Source of the DNA: Lasiosphaeria ovina
Taxonomy: Eukaryota; Ascomycota; Sordariomycetes; Sordariales; Lasiosphaeriaceae
Length of the DNA: 64,000 bases
Assembly: GCA_033439765.1 (NCBI GenBank)
Contig: JAULSN010000001.1
Span: 1,426,001 to 1,490,000, forward strand
Direction: 5' to 3'
Every line of letters starts with the position of its first letter. Within the stretch, counting starts at the first letter, position 1. The notes beneath the pieces are model-generated. The model saw only the letters and a list, made by a program, of their open reading frames with translations, ran no database searches and had not been told where the DNA came from. A program made the translations under genes and the position numbers. Below are positions 12,178-24,754 of the stretch, piece by piece.

Positions 12178-14259
12178 ATGGCCGATATGGAGATGGACAC
12201 GGATGATGACATCCTGAAGAGGGTCGCCCAGGATGGGTCCATGGACTAGTAAGCCTTTTAATAGGACGCGGCCGCTGGTCGCCGGCGGGCCTCGGTTGCC
12301 AACGTTGAATGTCGAATGCGTCGCTAACCAAGGCTCTCTCTGTGCACTCAGCTCGTTGTGGCCGAACCTGCTCCCCGCCGTCGTCTCGCGGATCGACAAG
12401 GTGCGCAAACACGATGGCTACATTGATGCCTTTCTGCCAGTTGCAGATCGATCTGATTAACCCTTATTGCTTTCGTCGTCTAGATCGCCCACCACGAATT
12501 CCCCATCCCCCATATCCCGCCGCCGCAGCTTCCCCTCCGGCCTCCTTCGCCGCGCTTCCTCGCCCCGCTGCCGTCGTCGGACGCGTTAGAGCCGCCCGAC
12601 TCGTCCGACACGGCGCTGTCGTCGCAGGAGACCAACAAGGAGAATGCGAATCCCTCTCCGTCGCCGCCCCTCTCCAGGGTTGTCGCCGCCACTTCGGCCC
12701 CGTCCGACTCCCCCAAGGCGGCCCCGTCCGACCCCAGCGAAGATTCTCTACCCTCACACCAGCTACAGTCAACGGGGACACTCCCCGCAGCCATCGCGGC
12801 GCAACTCGAAGAAGTCATGTCTACGCTGACGCTCAACTTTAGCCAATTCCCACCACACACCATTCAGCGGCTGGCCGAGCTCGTGCTTCGCCCGCGCCAG
12901 CACTACCGCGGCCTCGTCGCCTACCTTCACGCGCTCGATCGCGTGGTCCACGTAACGAGCGGCGCCAATATCTACCCGCTGCCGCCGGCGATACCAGATA
13001 TGGGCGCCATGTCTCTGCTGGCTAATGGCGTGGGCGGCACCGGTGGCCGTCTGAGCATCAACACATCGGCAGCCAATAACATTGGGTCCGACGAGGCGCT
13101 GGGCGGCGCCCTGCTGACGCCCATCCCATGGCTGGCGCGGCACGCGAATGGGGGCGGTAGTGATGACAGCAGCGATGCGGGCAGCCTGTCGCCGTCCTCT
13201 GCCGTAGGGGGCAGTGGGCTGATCCCCGCGCAACAGCAGCAGCCTCCACAACAGCCACAGCCACAGCAGTCATCGTCGCCGGTTCAACAGCAACCGCGCC
13301 CTGTGGGACAGGGGTCGACGGGCGGACGCCCCCTCGAAGGCCAGGTGCGCACCGAGAGCACCGAGACGATTGAGGGCCCCAACGGCATGGGCAGCATCGA
13401 GACCGTGTCGGTGTCGGTCAATGGCATCCCGTCGATGGGCGCCGGCGCAGCGCTCGTCCAGCGCGGCGTCACGCAAGGCGAGCTACTGCGCCAAGAGCAG
13501 CGGGCTGGCGTCGTACCTTTGAGCCAGCTAGCCCGGCAACAACAACAACAGCAGCAGCAGCTAGAGCTTGCCGCTGCCGCCCTCAATGGCGGCTCGCTGG
13601 AGCTATCGCCTACCATGGACGATACGGGCGCAAGCTCCGAGGTAGCAGACGAGGACGCCGCAATGAACGAATCCTCCGAGGGCGAAGACGAAGACGAGAT
13701 ACCGCATGCACGCGGTCCCGAGGAGATTGGGGCCGCTGATACTGGCCCGCAGACCGCGACTACGAGTAACCTTGCGGTCGGACCAAGCGGAACCGTCGAC
13801 ATTAGCGGCATTGATGTCGAGGCGGCTGTTGGACGACGCTTGCAGTCCCCACCTAAGCAGCAGAAGACAGAAGGCGCCAGCCCAGATGCTGCCACGGTTC
13901 CGGAGAGCCCGAAGCGGGAGGCGGACGTCGATCTTGAGCCCGGCCCCAGCAAGAAGCGAGTAAAGGAGGACCAGCCGGGCAGCGGCGTCGAGGACGACGC
14001 AGAGGCAACGGCCGTGGCGGCAGGGGAAGCCGCCGAAACTGCCGCCGACCAACTCAAGATAGACGCTGAGGGAGACTTTGTGATAGTGGATAGGGAGCCG
14101 CAGTCACTCGAAGCAGCAGCCGCAAGCACAGCTGCAGGCGCAGAGCAGACCGAGGCCGGCGGATCCTCCCGAGAAGGAGAGCACGACAGTGGCAACGCCC
14201 GCGGCGACGACAAAGACGATGACATGGAGGATGGCACCACCGTAGCAAGTGCACCGTAG
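12178..14259 (+). CDS. PSY4: Protein phosphatase 4 regulatory subunit 2 (Psy4 / PPP4R2 family)
   Basis: Regulatory subunit of PP4; in yeast Psy4-Pph3-Psy2 dephosphorylates the damage-induced histone mark gamma-H2A. Three exons: 12178-12248, 12352-12400, 12484-14259 (introns 103 and 83 bases), 631 residues. The N-terminus joins as GSMD|YSLWPNLLPAVVSRIDK|IAHHEFPIP. The PPP4R2 hallmark lies at about residues 158-200 (PHTIQRLAELVLRP, then ALDRVVHVTSGANIYP), like 'PFTIQRLCELL' of animal PPP4R2. The rest is low complexity: Gln runs, acidic blocks, and a basic KKRVKED stretch that may be a nuclear signal. The 49-base middle exon is short but phase-consistent. It is convergent with RAD50. Confidence 0.87.
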
Positions 14260-15021
14260 GCGACAGATCCACCTGAGAAGGAGAGTAACTAGAAGGCTCT
14301 GGCCAGGATGTTCTTTCCGTGGCACGACTTGCACGCGGCAGCCAACGTTCACGCAAAGCTAGATTGCCCTGGGGCAGGGCAAGCAAGCCAGTGCTGCACA
14401 CAATTTGCTTATATCGAGGCAGAAATGACCTCCGTCCTCTCTGCTGGGCAGTTTTTACGGGGCTTGGCTGGCTGTCCTTTTCGCTGTCATTGATGCACAC
14501 ACACACACACACACATGCCTTGCGGGAGCTGTAACAATAGTACGTAAGTAGGATAGTACCGGGATGAGATGAAAGGGCAAAAGGCGGTGGCAGGCAAAGG
14601 GGCAGGGGAGAGGAGAGGAAAGATACCCCTGGCGGCGGCGGTAGCTCGGCTGTCTGTCGACCTCCAATCTAGTCTAGTCTGTGTCTGGCGGGAGCGATAT
14701 GGGAGGGTTGGAGCCACGGTCGGGGAGCGTCTTAAATTTCTTGGCTTGTGTTCTCTGCCGTCTGTCCGCGTCAGATGTTTGGATGTTTGAAAGCTCAGTC
14801 ATTATCAGCTCAGTCACTCATGACGGGGAAGGGGAAATGGAGTCTCTAGGGGTGGTTTTTGCATTCTTGAATTAGATGAATGTTCCCAAAACATGGTGGC
14901 TTTCGATTTCACAACAGTACATCCATAACTCCATTTCCATTTGCGTCGGTGGTTATCATACGGCGACGTCTACGTACACTCTTGATGCTACGCCAGATTT
15001 AATATACAGAACCCGCAGCGC
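14260..15021. other. Convergent 3' region, PSY4 to RAD50
   Basis: About 760 bases with no supported gene; includes the CA microsatellite at 14496-14515. Confidence 0.6.
14496..14515. repeat. Dinucleotide microsatellite (CA)10
   Basis: Ten perfect CA units in the 3' flank of PSY4. Confidence 0.95.
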
Positions 15022-18000
15022 CTACTCTGAAATGCGCGTGATGCTCTCGCGCACAATGATGCTGTTCTGCTTCTCGTCGCGCTTGACGCGGAAGAAGTCG
15101 TCACAAAAGTCGCTGCACTGCATGTGCTTCAGGAACTCCTCGTCGTGGGTAATGACGATGAGCTGGAGGTTGCCCTGCGACTGGCGCGCCTTGATGATGT
15201 TGTGCAGGCTCTCGGCGAGGCTGCGGATGTTGTCGCTGTCGAGGTTGGTGGTGGGCTCGTCGAGGGCGATGAGGCCGCAGTTGACGCCAAACGACTCGGC
15301 CAGCGCCAGGCGGATGATGATGCTGGCCAGCACCTTCTGGCCCGCGCTGCAGCGGCCGCGCATGTCCATCTCGGTGTCGCCCTTGACCATGGAGACGCGG
15401 TAGTTGTAGGTGCGCTTGCCGGCGCCCGCCCCCGAGCCCGCGTCGATGTTGGACCGGATCTGGATCGTGTCGATGTCGGTGCCCTGGTACGTGCTCTGCC
15501 ACAGCTCGCCGACGGTGCGGTTGATCTCCTCCATCTTGAGCGAGTGGTACTGCATGATGGCCTGGTCGAGCGCCGCCGTACCCCGGCCGAGATCTTCAAT
15601 GGCCGCCTTGGTCGTCTCCACCTTGATGTGCGACTCCTTGAACCGGTTCTTAGCGTCCTTGAGATCGATCTCGTACTCGTCGTTGAGGCGCGCAAACTGC
15701 TCGTCCTTGGTCGACATCGAGCCCATCAGCCGCTCGCGGTCCGCGCCCAGCTTGCCCCGGCGCGACTCGAGGAAGCGGGCCTCCTGCGTCAGCCGGTCGT
15801 AGTCCTCGCGGGCATTGCGCGACTCGAGCTCTTCAATCTCGCGCTCGAGCGTGTCCCGCTCACGGAGGTTCTTGCGATACGTCAGGTTGTCGCTGATGTT
15901 CCTCTTCTTGGCGTCGCTGTTGTCGATCTCCTTGTTCAGCTTGTTGATCTGCACCGTCAGGTCTCTCAGCTCGCTCTCGAGATTGACGATGGTCGTCTCC
16001 AGGCTGGCGATTGCCCGCTGGTTCGTGGCCAGGTTCGACGGCCCGCCCCGGTCCAGGTACTCTTGGATGTCGTTATTGATCATCTTGAGCTCGCTGACCG
16101 TCGTTCCGATCTTGTCTCGGTCCTCGGCAATCGCCTGTTCCTTGGCCCGCCCCTGTTGGCGGGCTTCCTCGAGCGCCGTCCGCGCGCTCAGGATCTGCGG
16201 CTCTATGCCCTCGAGGCCCTTGTCGGCCTCTTGGATCGTTTCCCTGAGCTGCATCTGCTCGTCCTTGAATCTCCGGATCGCATCCTGGAGGCTCTTCTTC
16301 CGTTGCAGCTGTTGGATGGCGTTGCTGATCTTGTGCCTCAGCTCGAGCCTCTCCAGCTCTAGCTGGGCGACGTGGTCCTTCATGCGCTGCCTCTCCGTCG
16401 TCAGTTTGCTCAGTTTGCTTTGGGCTAGTCTCGTTTGCTCGGCGCATGTGGTCTGCTCCTCGTTGATTTCCTCGGCACTCCGCGTCGCGATGCCCGAAGA
16501 CTGCTGCGATCTCTCAATCTGCCGCTCCGAATCCGCAATGTCCTTGCACGTCTGAGAAATCTTCAGCACGTTCTTGCTCAGCGTGTCCATCTCCAGCCGC
16601 TTGTCCTCGGCCTCTCGGAAGACCACGTCTTGGTCCTCGAGGCGACGGATCAGCTCCTCTTTCCGCGACGACAGCGTGGCCATTTCCTTGTTTATTGGCG
16701 GAAGCTCCTTGTCGAGCCGCTGGTATGTCTCGTACCGCGAGCGCATGGGCCGGAGGAGCTGGAGGTCCTCCTTGCAGCCGGCCTGCTCCTCGACAAGCTC
16801 TGCCTTGCCCTCTTCGAAGATCATCTTGTTCGCCCTGGCCAGAACCTTTGCCCTGGCCGCGGCATTGCCGTTGAAGTTCCGGTCGCACAGCTTACACGTG
16901 TTTGAGTGTTCGGCGGCGTCCTTGATTCCCATGTAGAAGCTCTTCGCCGCATCGTATACTGAAAGCTGCGACTCGACCTCGTGCAGCTGGGCCTCGGTCT
17001 GCTCGAGCACCTCTGGGAACTGCTCGACGCGGGGGACTGCGTCGGACTCGTCTTTCAGCTGCTTGAGCACCTCTACGATGGCGCGCTTGCTGTTTTCCTT
17101 CTCTGTGGACAACTTGCTGTGCTTCTCGCGCGCCGTCGAGAGTTTGAATTCGAGCTGCTTCAGCTCCTGTTGCGTCGTGTCCTTCTTCTTCCTGCACTCG
17201 GCCACGACCTTATTCTGTCGCTGGAGAGCCGTCTGGAAGTCGGCCTCAATGGTCTCGGGCTGCCATTCTTGCCCGAGAATCGCAGACAGCTGCTGGTTCC
17301 ACGTGCTTGTGAGAATCTCCAAGTCCCGTCGCCTCTCGGTCAGCTGCTTTTTGCGCAGATCGAGCTGTGCACGTTCCGATGCCAGCCGGGTGCAATCGAC
17401 CAGCTCCCTACTTAGCTTTGCGGCCTGGGCCTCGAGAGTCCAAATGCCGTCATTTGTGATTTTGATCTGGGAATCCAGGTCGGCGGCTGCTTCCTCGGCC
17501 TTTGCCGTCTCTATCCTTGCCTCGAGCTCCTTCATTTCGGTCCGGAGCACTGCTTCGGCGCCCTCGTCAATGTCCAGCGTGCTCAGCTCGCTCTGCGTGT
17601 TGGCCGACTCCCTGCCAATTGTGCCGATGCGTTGTCTTGCTGCCGTGCGGTCTTGAATGCGCGCCGCCTTCTGGGCCTCGAGCTCCGCAATCGCAGCCGA
17701 CTTCTGGTCGAGCTCCTCAGCGTTGTCGCGTTGCAGGTGCTCCAGATCCCGTTTCCGCTCGTTTAGGATCTTCTGGATGCGCTGGTTGAAGGCCAGGATT
17801 TGGCGATCGTCCAGATCGCCGTCGTAGCCCCGGATCTCGTGGCGCTCGGCAGCATCCTGTATCATCTGGCTCCTCACGACAAGCTGGCGCTCGTACTTGT
17901 CCTTGTCGGACTGGTGCTTTCCCTGCTCGGCCGCCTTGGCCGTGTGCTTTGCCCGGGAGGATTTGAGCTCGGCCTGGAGGTCGTGGAACTGGCCGGCCTT

Positions 18001-19084
18001 CTGGTCTCTCTCCTCGATGGTCCGCTCCGTGGTCTTCTCGTACTGGTCCAGCGTCTCTCGGAGGACCTGGTCGGGCTCCGACATCTCCATGATGCGGCCT
18101 CGTAGCTCCTTGATGGCGTCCTTCTTGTAGTCGAGCTTCTCCGTCTTGGTCTGGAGCTCGTTCATGATCTTGAGGAAGCTGTTGGCCTCTTCGTACTTGT
18201 CCTTGATCCTCACGGATTCCTCGTCCATCTTGCGGAGGAGCTCGTTGCACTTATCGCGCGACTCCTGGATCTCCCTCGTGAGCTGGCCCATGAGCCGGTA
18301 GACCTTGTCGGCCCTTTCCTTGTTGACCTTATCCTGGCCTTCTTGCAGCTTTAGCTCTCGGAGATCTTCGCCCTTCTTCTTGCGGAGGAGTTTGAGATTG
18401 TCGATGACCTTTGTGTACTTGAGCGCCTCGAAGATCTCATCAAAGCGCTTCTTGAGGGTGGTGGGGTCGCTCATGGGCCACAGCGACTCGTCCTGGTGGC
18501 AGAAGATGACGGCGTCGAGAACAGCGGTGGAGACTCCGAGTTTCTCGGGAACCAGCTTGTCCAGCTCGCCGACCTTTGTGGATATGACATGGCGCTCGCC
18601 GTTGTTTCGCAACAACAGGCTACCCTCGAGCGACTTGAAGCTCCGCGTGGTCTTCTTGACCAGCAGCTGCATGTTCCTGGTCAAAACGAAGGACTCCCCG
18701 ACAGTCGAACGGAACGAGACCTTGATCTGAGCGCGGATGTCTTTTTCGCCAACTAGCTATAAACGGCCTGCTGCGTCAGCCCCTCTTCGGATGGCGCGGG
18801 CGGGCAATAATTCACTCACGTTGGGATCATGGACGAAGGCGGAACCCTTGCTGCTATTCGGCGGGAGCTCTCCCGCAGTCGCAAACTTTAGGCACTCGAT
18901 GATGGTCTAGCAGCCGCTGTCAGCCCTTGCCTTGGTAGATGGGATGAAATAGGGGAGCTACCGTCTTTCCCGACCCATTGTAGCCAACGATCAGGGTCAG
19001 CGGGCTATTGAAGGCGATGGTCTCCTGGTGCTGTGGCCCAAAGGAGCGCACGCCCATAATCGAGAGCTTCTCGATCTTGGACAT
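15022..19084 (-). CDS. RAD50: DNA double-strand-break repair protein Rad50
   Basis: SMC-like ATPase of the Mre11-Rad50-Nbs1/Xrs2 complex: tethers and processes DNA ends and activates the checkpoint. Three exons: 19084-18962, 18906-18820, 18756-15022 (introns 55 and 63 bases), 1314 residues, the normal fungal length. Walker A GYNGSGKT is residues 34-41, split from TIIE by intron 1. The Q-loop FCHQDE follows. Long coiled coils flank the zinc hook CKLC near residue 690. The C-terminal half holds the signature RCSAGQK (about 1208), Walker [13 protein letters not shown] (about 1235) and VITHDEEF (about 1272). An upstream in-frame Met exists, but the family begins MSKIEKLSI. No missing catalytic residue seen. 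Confidence 0.97.
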
Positions 19085-21404
19085 GGTGACGGCTTGGCGA
19101 GACGAGGCGCGGCGCGGCGTGGACTTGCTCGAACTTTCTGCGCGTCTGCAGATGGCTATCTGCCTCGGCTCGGCAATCACAAGAGACGGCGGTGACGGGC
19201 AGTTTTTGCGACAGGTATGCGATGTTGTGGTGAGCCCATGGACGGATTCTACGGCAGATCGTGAGCGCTTGATGGCGCGGCTTTCATCAGAGCCGACGCG
19301 CTGTCGTCGCGGTGCTTTTTAGTGAAGGCTTGGCTGCACGGGCAGAGTCACGTCCTCACGGGACCTGGCTGGCCAGGCAGGCAGGCAGCAGGCAGGGAGG
19401 GGCCTGGCTAGGTGGGGCGAGCCTTTGACGGCACCCGCGACGAACAGACCCTGGATTGCACCTTCCATGTTGACGGTATCATCGATTCATTATTCCATCA
19501 GAGGCGTACGCTAATCCAATCCCTGAATATTTGTGAACAGGCGCTCTTCAATGTGAAAGGCCTCTTCTTTGCGGCTCGCCCTAAGGTTTTCTCCGAGCGA
19601 GATGATATCTACTCCGTACTAGGCTCCGGGATTCTATATTAGGGACCCTAAGAAGTTTCCGTCTCCCTCCAACAAATTCCCTCGCAAAGTCTTTTCCAGA
19701 TTGATTTGATCCGTACTGTCAATCCCAGGTATTTAATCCGTACCGCACCAGCAATCATCGAGGGGCTGTATAACCACGTGTAGCATCCAGCAAGCTGCGC
19801 GGCTTCTTCATGGTCGGCTCCAGGGTCCTGATGAAGCCGTTATTACAAGCGCCCGTTGTGTGACGGAGCATCTTGCCGGGGTTGCTCCAAGGACCCTGAC
19901 AGAGGTTCCAGGTTTCGACACGGCGTAGGACATGACACTATTTCTGTGGAATGCAGCACATACATACGTAAAAAATCTCAAACGCTGCCAGCTCGTGCAA
20001 CCGGAACGAACTCGGGCATGGCAGGCGATGCGTGCCATCAGTGTGTGGCCTGCGGGCGCTTACAGACTGGCTGGGCCAGTTCGCGAACTGCGCATGTCCC
20101 ATCGATATTGAGCCATCGCCAAGCAGCGACCCAGGTCGGTCCATACCAAACAGATTGCACTAGGCACGGCCTGCCGGGTCTATCCCGTGGGAAAAGGCAA
20201 ACGGCCACGCTCTTCAATCAAAAATCCCGCCGGGCGTTCACTGTCTCACAAACGCAGTTGCCCTTCTTGTGCATGTAAGCATGTACCGCGTGATGATGTC
20301 AGTTATAGGAGGCCCCCTGTCCCGTTGGCGGACCGCCCGAGCACCCATGGGCTACTGGGGCCGCCCCTCCCACAACCCAGAATGCGGGATTATGTACACG
20401 ACTCAAAGAGCCTGCCAAGGCCGGTGTCAACGCTCAATCCAATGTTGGGGGCGTGTCTTCCATCCTGTGCTGGGCTGGTGTGGTTCAGCCAACTGGCGTC
20501 TTCCAAGTTCCTGAAGTTAGAGGACGGACGATTCGCCCCGGGCCAATCCACGAGCAGAGGTCTTCATGCCTATAAACGCACGATATCTACAGGTAGCTGC
20601 ATCTACTAGCCTTCCATCATTCCCTCGAGTTACTCGGCAGCAGCGTCACCGCCTACTGCCTTCCAGGTTGGTAGGACCGGACACGGCAAACGTCTCGCGA
20701 CACCACCGTCACAGCACCACCTCGACGGGAGTCTGTGTGCCACTGCGACTGGCTGCTGACGTTGCAGAGGATTGCGGCCTCTGTCCCCTCCCCTCACTGA
20801 GCCGAGTCCAGACCACGGCACCAAGGCGGGCAGGCCAGGGTCAGCCAGTGTGAGTGGGGTAGCAGATTCCCATGCTGGAATTCAGGAATCCCATCTCTAA
20901 AAGGCCCCACGGCCGGGCACCACCCACTCACTGCATCCATCAGGTCGCCGCGGAGCAAAACCCGCCCAGGGCCCCCCACCACAACCTAGTGTACTTTCCA
21001 GCTTCCATGGATGTTATTAAGGTAACTGACACAGCAGTCGCCCGTCGCCGTACTTAACCGTGCCTTGTATTCCGTGCTGCGCTACGGACCGAGGAGGTCG
21101 TCTTGTCGTCGGCCGTGTCGTGTTGTCTCCCCGTATCTGTACCTACCTATCTTATTCCCTCTCCTCATCCTCGAGGGGCCGGCAATGTGCAGCAGCACGC
21201 AGGAAGAAGCGCCGTTTCTGTTGCCTCGTGATCGCCTGCTTCTGTCGATGCGCTGCAGCGTCTCCAGCACGCCGCCCCCGTGCCAATCGCCACGACCGCC
21301 CAGCCTCACGCGAACGCCGCCACCGAATCCACGGCAGGCCCAGGGCTGAACTGAGCTGCCTGATACCAATTCCGGTCGCTCTCGCAGCAAGCTGCCCTGC
21401 CAGC
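19085..21404. other. Divergent intergenic region, RAD50 to wc-2
   Basis: About 2.3 kb shared 5' region of two minus/plus genes. No supported protein gene. The last 350 bases are probably the wc-2 leader and hold an upstream ORF at 21185-21349 (ATG to stop, 54 codons) ending 55 bases before the wc-2 start. Long leaders are usual for white-collar genes. Confidence 0.5.
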
Positions 21405-23065
21405 ATGTCTCACGGGCCAGGTTCTCAGCAGCGCCAGCATGTGGCTAGCCTTTTTGGCTTTGGCGCCATGGGCGTCGTCGGCTCCGATCTGCCGCAGGTC
21501 AGTCCGCATCGCCGCACCACTGTATTGCATTTGGCTCCCGTCGGTCGAGCGTCGACGTCTTTGTCTGCGAGCGCTAAAATAGCCGTCTCACCGCACCCCC
21601 GACGCACGACCTGGCTGACAAGGAGGCGCAAGTCGTGCATGCAGATGACGGGCGATCCAAACGACATGATGTCGCTGCTGGACGGTTCCATGTTCCCCCA
21701 TTTTGACCCAATGTCAATGAACCTCGACGTCAGCGACATGGCGTCGCAATCCTACGCCCCGCGCGAGCCGCCCGCCTCTACCTCCTCCGCCCTTAGCCTG
21801 GCCGCCGGCGGACGCAGCGGCGGCGGAGGACGCGGCGAGCCGCCTTTTTCCCCAGACGACACGGTGTCGGGTTCCGGGTCGCTGCACGGGGCGAACCTAG
21901 CTCCGGCGGGTGCCGCCTCGGGCCCCGGCGTCAACACGCTGACTGAGTTCACCAAGCGCCGCAACTGGCCTGCCAGGGTTGTCGAAGAGCTGCAGGACTT
22001 TCTGCAAATACTAGACCCCCATGGGCGCATCAAGCATGTCTCACCCAGCGTGGAGCGCTTGACCGGCTGGAAGGCCGCCGAGATCCACGACCGGTTCTTG
22101 CACGAGCTGATGCACCCCGACGACGTGGGCGTCTTTACTGCCGAAATGAACGAGTCGATAGCGTCGGGCAGCCCGCTGCGCCTCTTTTACAGGCTCAGGA
22201 AGAAGGATGACAGCTACGCCATCTTCGAGACTGTCGGCCACGCCCACATCGCCGCCGCCAAATTCGCACCCAACCCAAAAAACCAATCGCCGTTTTGCCA
22301 GGCCGTCTTCATGATGGCCCGGCCATACCCGACCAAGAACGCGGAGCTCCTGGACTCGTTCTTGGAGCACAAGATCGAGAACGAGCGCCTGAAGCGGCGC
22401 ATCGCCGAGCTCCGGAAAGAGGAGGCCGACGACGCCGACGAGTCGCAAAGGACGTGGCGCCAAAGCCAAGAGGGCCGCTCGGACCTGACACCCTCGGAGG
22501 ATGCGTCACACACGGTTGCGACGCCCTTCCACCACGCGGCTAGCCCAGACACGACGATGCTACCGCCCGAAAGGCCGACCTCGCTCAACGTTGCTCTGAC
22601 GCGCGAGAACCTCGAGGGCATCGCCGGCGGGCGGCCCGACTCGATCAGAGAGAAGATGGCCCGCTACGAAGGCGCATCGCACGTCGAGACGATCGAGAGG
22701 CTCACCGGCCTCCGGTATCAGGAGGGAGAGCGGAGCCGTGGGATCACGACGGGGAATGCGAGCCCGACGCTGATCAGGGGCGACGCCGGCATTGCCATCC
22801 CGATGGACCGAGACCCGCGCACGGGGGAGAAGAAGAAGAAGCTCAAGGTTGCCGAGGAATACGTCTGCACAGATTGCGGTAGGTTTTGCGCGACGTTGAG
22901 CCCTACATGTTTGACTCTAACGGTGTTCCAGGCACGCTCGAATCACCTGAATGGCGGAAAGGGCCCAGCGGCCCCAAGACCCTCTGCAATGCCTGCGGTC
23001 TCCGCTGGGCCAAAAAGGAAAAGAGAAAGGGTAGCAGCAGCAACGCTCTCGACACTGTTGGCTAG
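21405..23065 (+). CDS. wc-2: White collar-2: PAS and GATA zinc-finger transcription factor
   Basis: Partner of the blue-light receptor WC-1 in the White Collar Complex, driving light responses and, in Neurospora, the clock. Three exons: 21405-21497, 21645-22878, 22932-23065 (introns 147 and 53 bases), 486 residues. Residues 1-31 include the FGFGAMG motif of Neurospora WC-2; exon 2 opens [13 protein letters not shown]. The PAS domain spans about 143-250 ([42 protein letters not shown]). A GATA finger of type CX2CX18CX2C starts near residue 440 and is completed by exon 3 ([16 protein letters not shown]). The tail after the finger is shorter than in Neurospora. Intron 1 is open in frame, so an isoform with 49 extra residues is possible. 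Confidence 0.95.
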
Positions 23066-24103
23066 AAGGGGAAGCCCCCCTTGCTTCTTCCTGCAACAGA
23101 TTATGCAGCACTTTTGTTTTCGAGTCGGTGGTCTTTCTGAAGTGAAGCCGCAGGCAGGAGAAACAGAGAACCTGGAGCAACATGGCCTTGTTGAAAATTT
23201 AATATCTAGAGCGGTGCGTTTGCGACTTATAGCGTTGCCCTCAGCATGTTTGGGAGATGAGATACCTTGGATTTGGTCTTCGAGGGCGTCGCACCGACCT
23301 GGTGTTTTTTGTGGAATTCTTTTCTCTCTACTTGACATTAAAATATGTTGAGCCTCCGGGCTGGGACAGGCGCGTGTGCGTGTGCGTGTACTAGGCGTAT
23401 GCATCGTGTTTTCTCCTAGCTGTTCCCGCTATACAACGGCTAGATTCCCTTTCTGTTTTTCCTATGTTCGGACGAGGGCAAACGTATCGTGGCTGGTCTG
23501 CCTGCCGTCTCTCTCCGGCCCAGAGCTGCCGAGCCTTGCCGTCGAGACGTCAGGAGGGGGTTGCATTCTTGTTTGACAGCCTTTGACAGAGCGGTGGTGT
23601 GGTGGTACGGTCCCGTCTGGTGTTTGCTGACGGGGAATCGGGACTACGTAAGTCTGTCTACCTACGAGTCGGCGAGACAGTCGGATGGGAGTGCCGTGCC
23701 CGGGTCGCTCTCGCCCTGTCCGCCCTGTCTGTTGCCCTGACAAGCAGATACCAGTCCGCATCTCCCAGTGAGGTATTCCTGGGCCCAGGTACTGTACATA
23801 CAGACTAGCTCGTCGAACAGAGACGGCTCTTCCCAGACCAGAGAGAGCCGGTGTCCCTTTGGTTGGACCTGACCCTGTCCTGACCCCCTTGCACTCGTTC
23901 GTCATTGGTGCAACGACCCCTTTTTGTCATTCTCGCCCTCTGCAGCAGCCAGCGGGGATCGGGCCCGCGCGTGTGTGTAGAGGAGGAGCGGCAGATCAGC
24001 AGGTTCAGCGCCTGCAATTGGCCGGCAGACAAGAATACCAGCAGTGCTGTGCCTGGCTCTCTCTCCCAGTCTAATTCTAGTCTAGCATATTGGTCTTGAA
24101 GGA

Positions 24104-24125
24104 TGCTGCTGCTGCTGCTGCTGCT
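24104..24125. repeat. Triplet microsatellite (TGC)7
   Basis: About seven uninterrupted TGC units in a non-coding stretch. Confidence 0.9.
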
Positions 24126-24545
24126 TCACTCTCATTTATTTTTGCCTTATATACCGAGGTACATACCGTAGGTAATCTTGAGAGGCAAAGTGAGGGGAAC
24201 GGGGCACGGGGATTGGGATGGGGGGAATGGGGTTTCAGACTTTCAGCTGCTGGCTGCACGTTACGTGTGGTACCCCGCAGACGTCATGATTTGTTGAGAC
24301 GGAGGGTCCCGAGAGCTGAGGTTTACTTACGTACATACCTATTTCCCAAGAAGGAGGGAGGGGAAGTGGCGGGAAGCTCAGGTGGTTTGGTTTGGTTTGG
24401 TTAGGGAGGCCGCAAATGCGAGCGGCAAGCTACCTACCCAAGCAAGCAGCTATTTTCTCTCCCTCGTTCGTTGGGCCATTCATTCTCTCCCCTCTCTCTC
24501 CCGCGCTAGGTACCTATTGCTGCCCTGCCGTGCCTAAACAGATAA

Positions 24546-24560
24546 TTTCTTCTTCTTCTT

Positions 24561-24591
<31 letters not shown>

Positions 24592-24612
24592 TTGCATCTT
24601 CTTCTTCTTCTT
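24546..24612. repeat. Interrupted (TTC)n polypyrimidine repeat
   Basis: About 15 TTC units, a short ATTGCATC interruption, then about five more. It lies about 140 bases before the start codon of the next gene, in its probable leader or core promoter; pyrimidine-rich tracts are common there in fungi. Confidence 0.9.
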
Positions 24613-24754
24613 ATTGCAACTTCTTGCCTGTACCTACAGCCAGGAAACGGATTCTCGATCTGCGGCTCCCTGCCTTTCCACTGCCATCGGGTGACCCGGG
24701 CCATTCTACTATCCAATTCACTTCAGCAGCACACTACCCTGCTGCCGCTCGGAA

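Larger units (their letters stand above)
23066..24754. other. Intergenic region downstream of wc-2
   Basis: Contains the wc-2 3' end and the leader of the next gene, with triplet repeats at 24104-24125 and 24546-24612. No supported gene. Confidence 0.55.

Noticed and set aside
15124..16362. 412-codon + strand frame within RAD50
   Set aside because: Repetitive Leu/Val/Arg composition typical of the antisense of a coiled-coil gene; no domain.
21060..21404. Extended N-terminus for WC-2
   Set aside because: The frame is open upstream, but there is no ATG before 21405 and the sequence has no similarity to WC-2 N-termini; the known start motif is at 21405.
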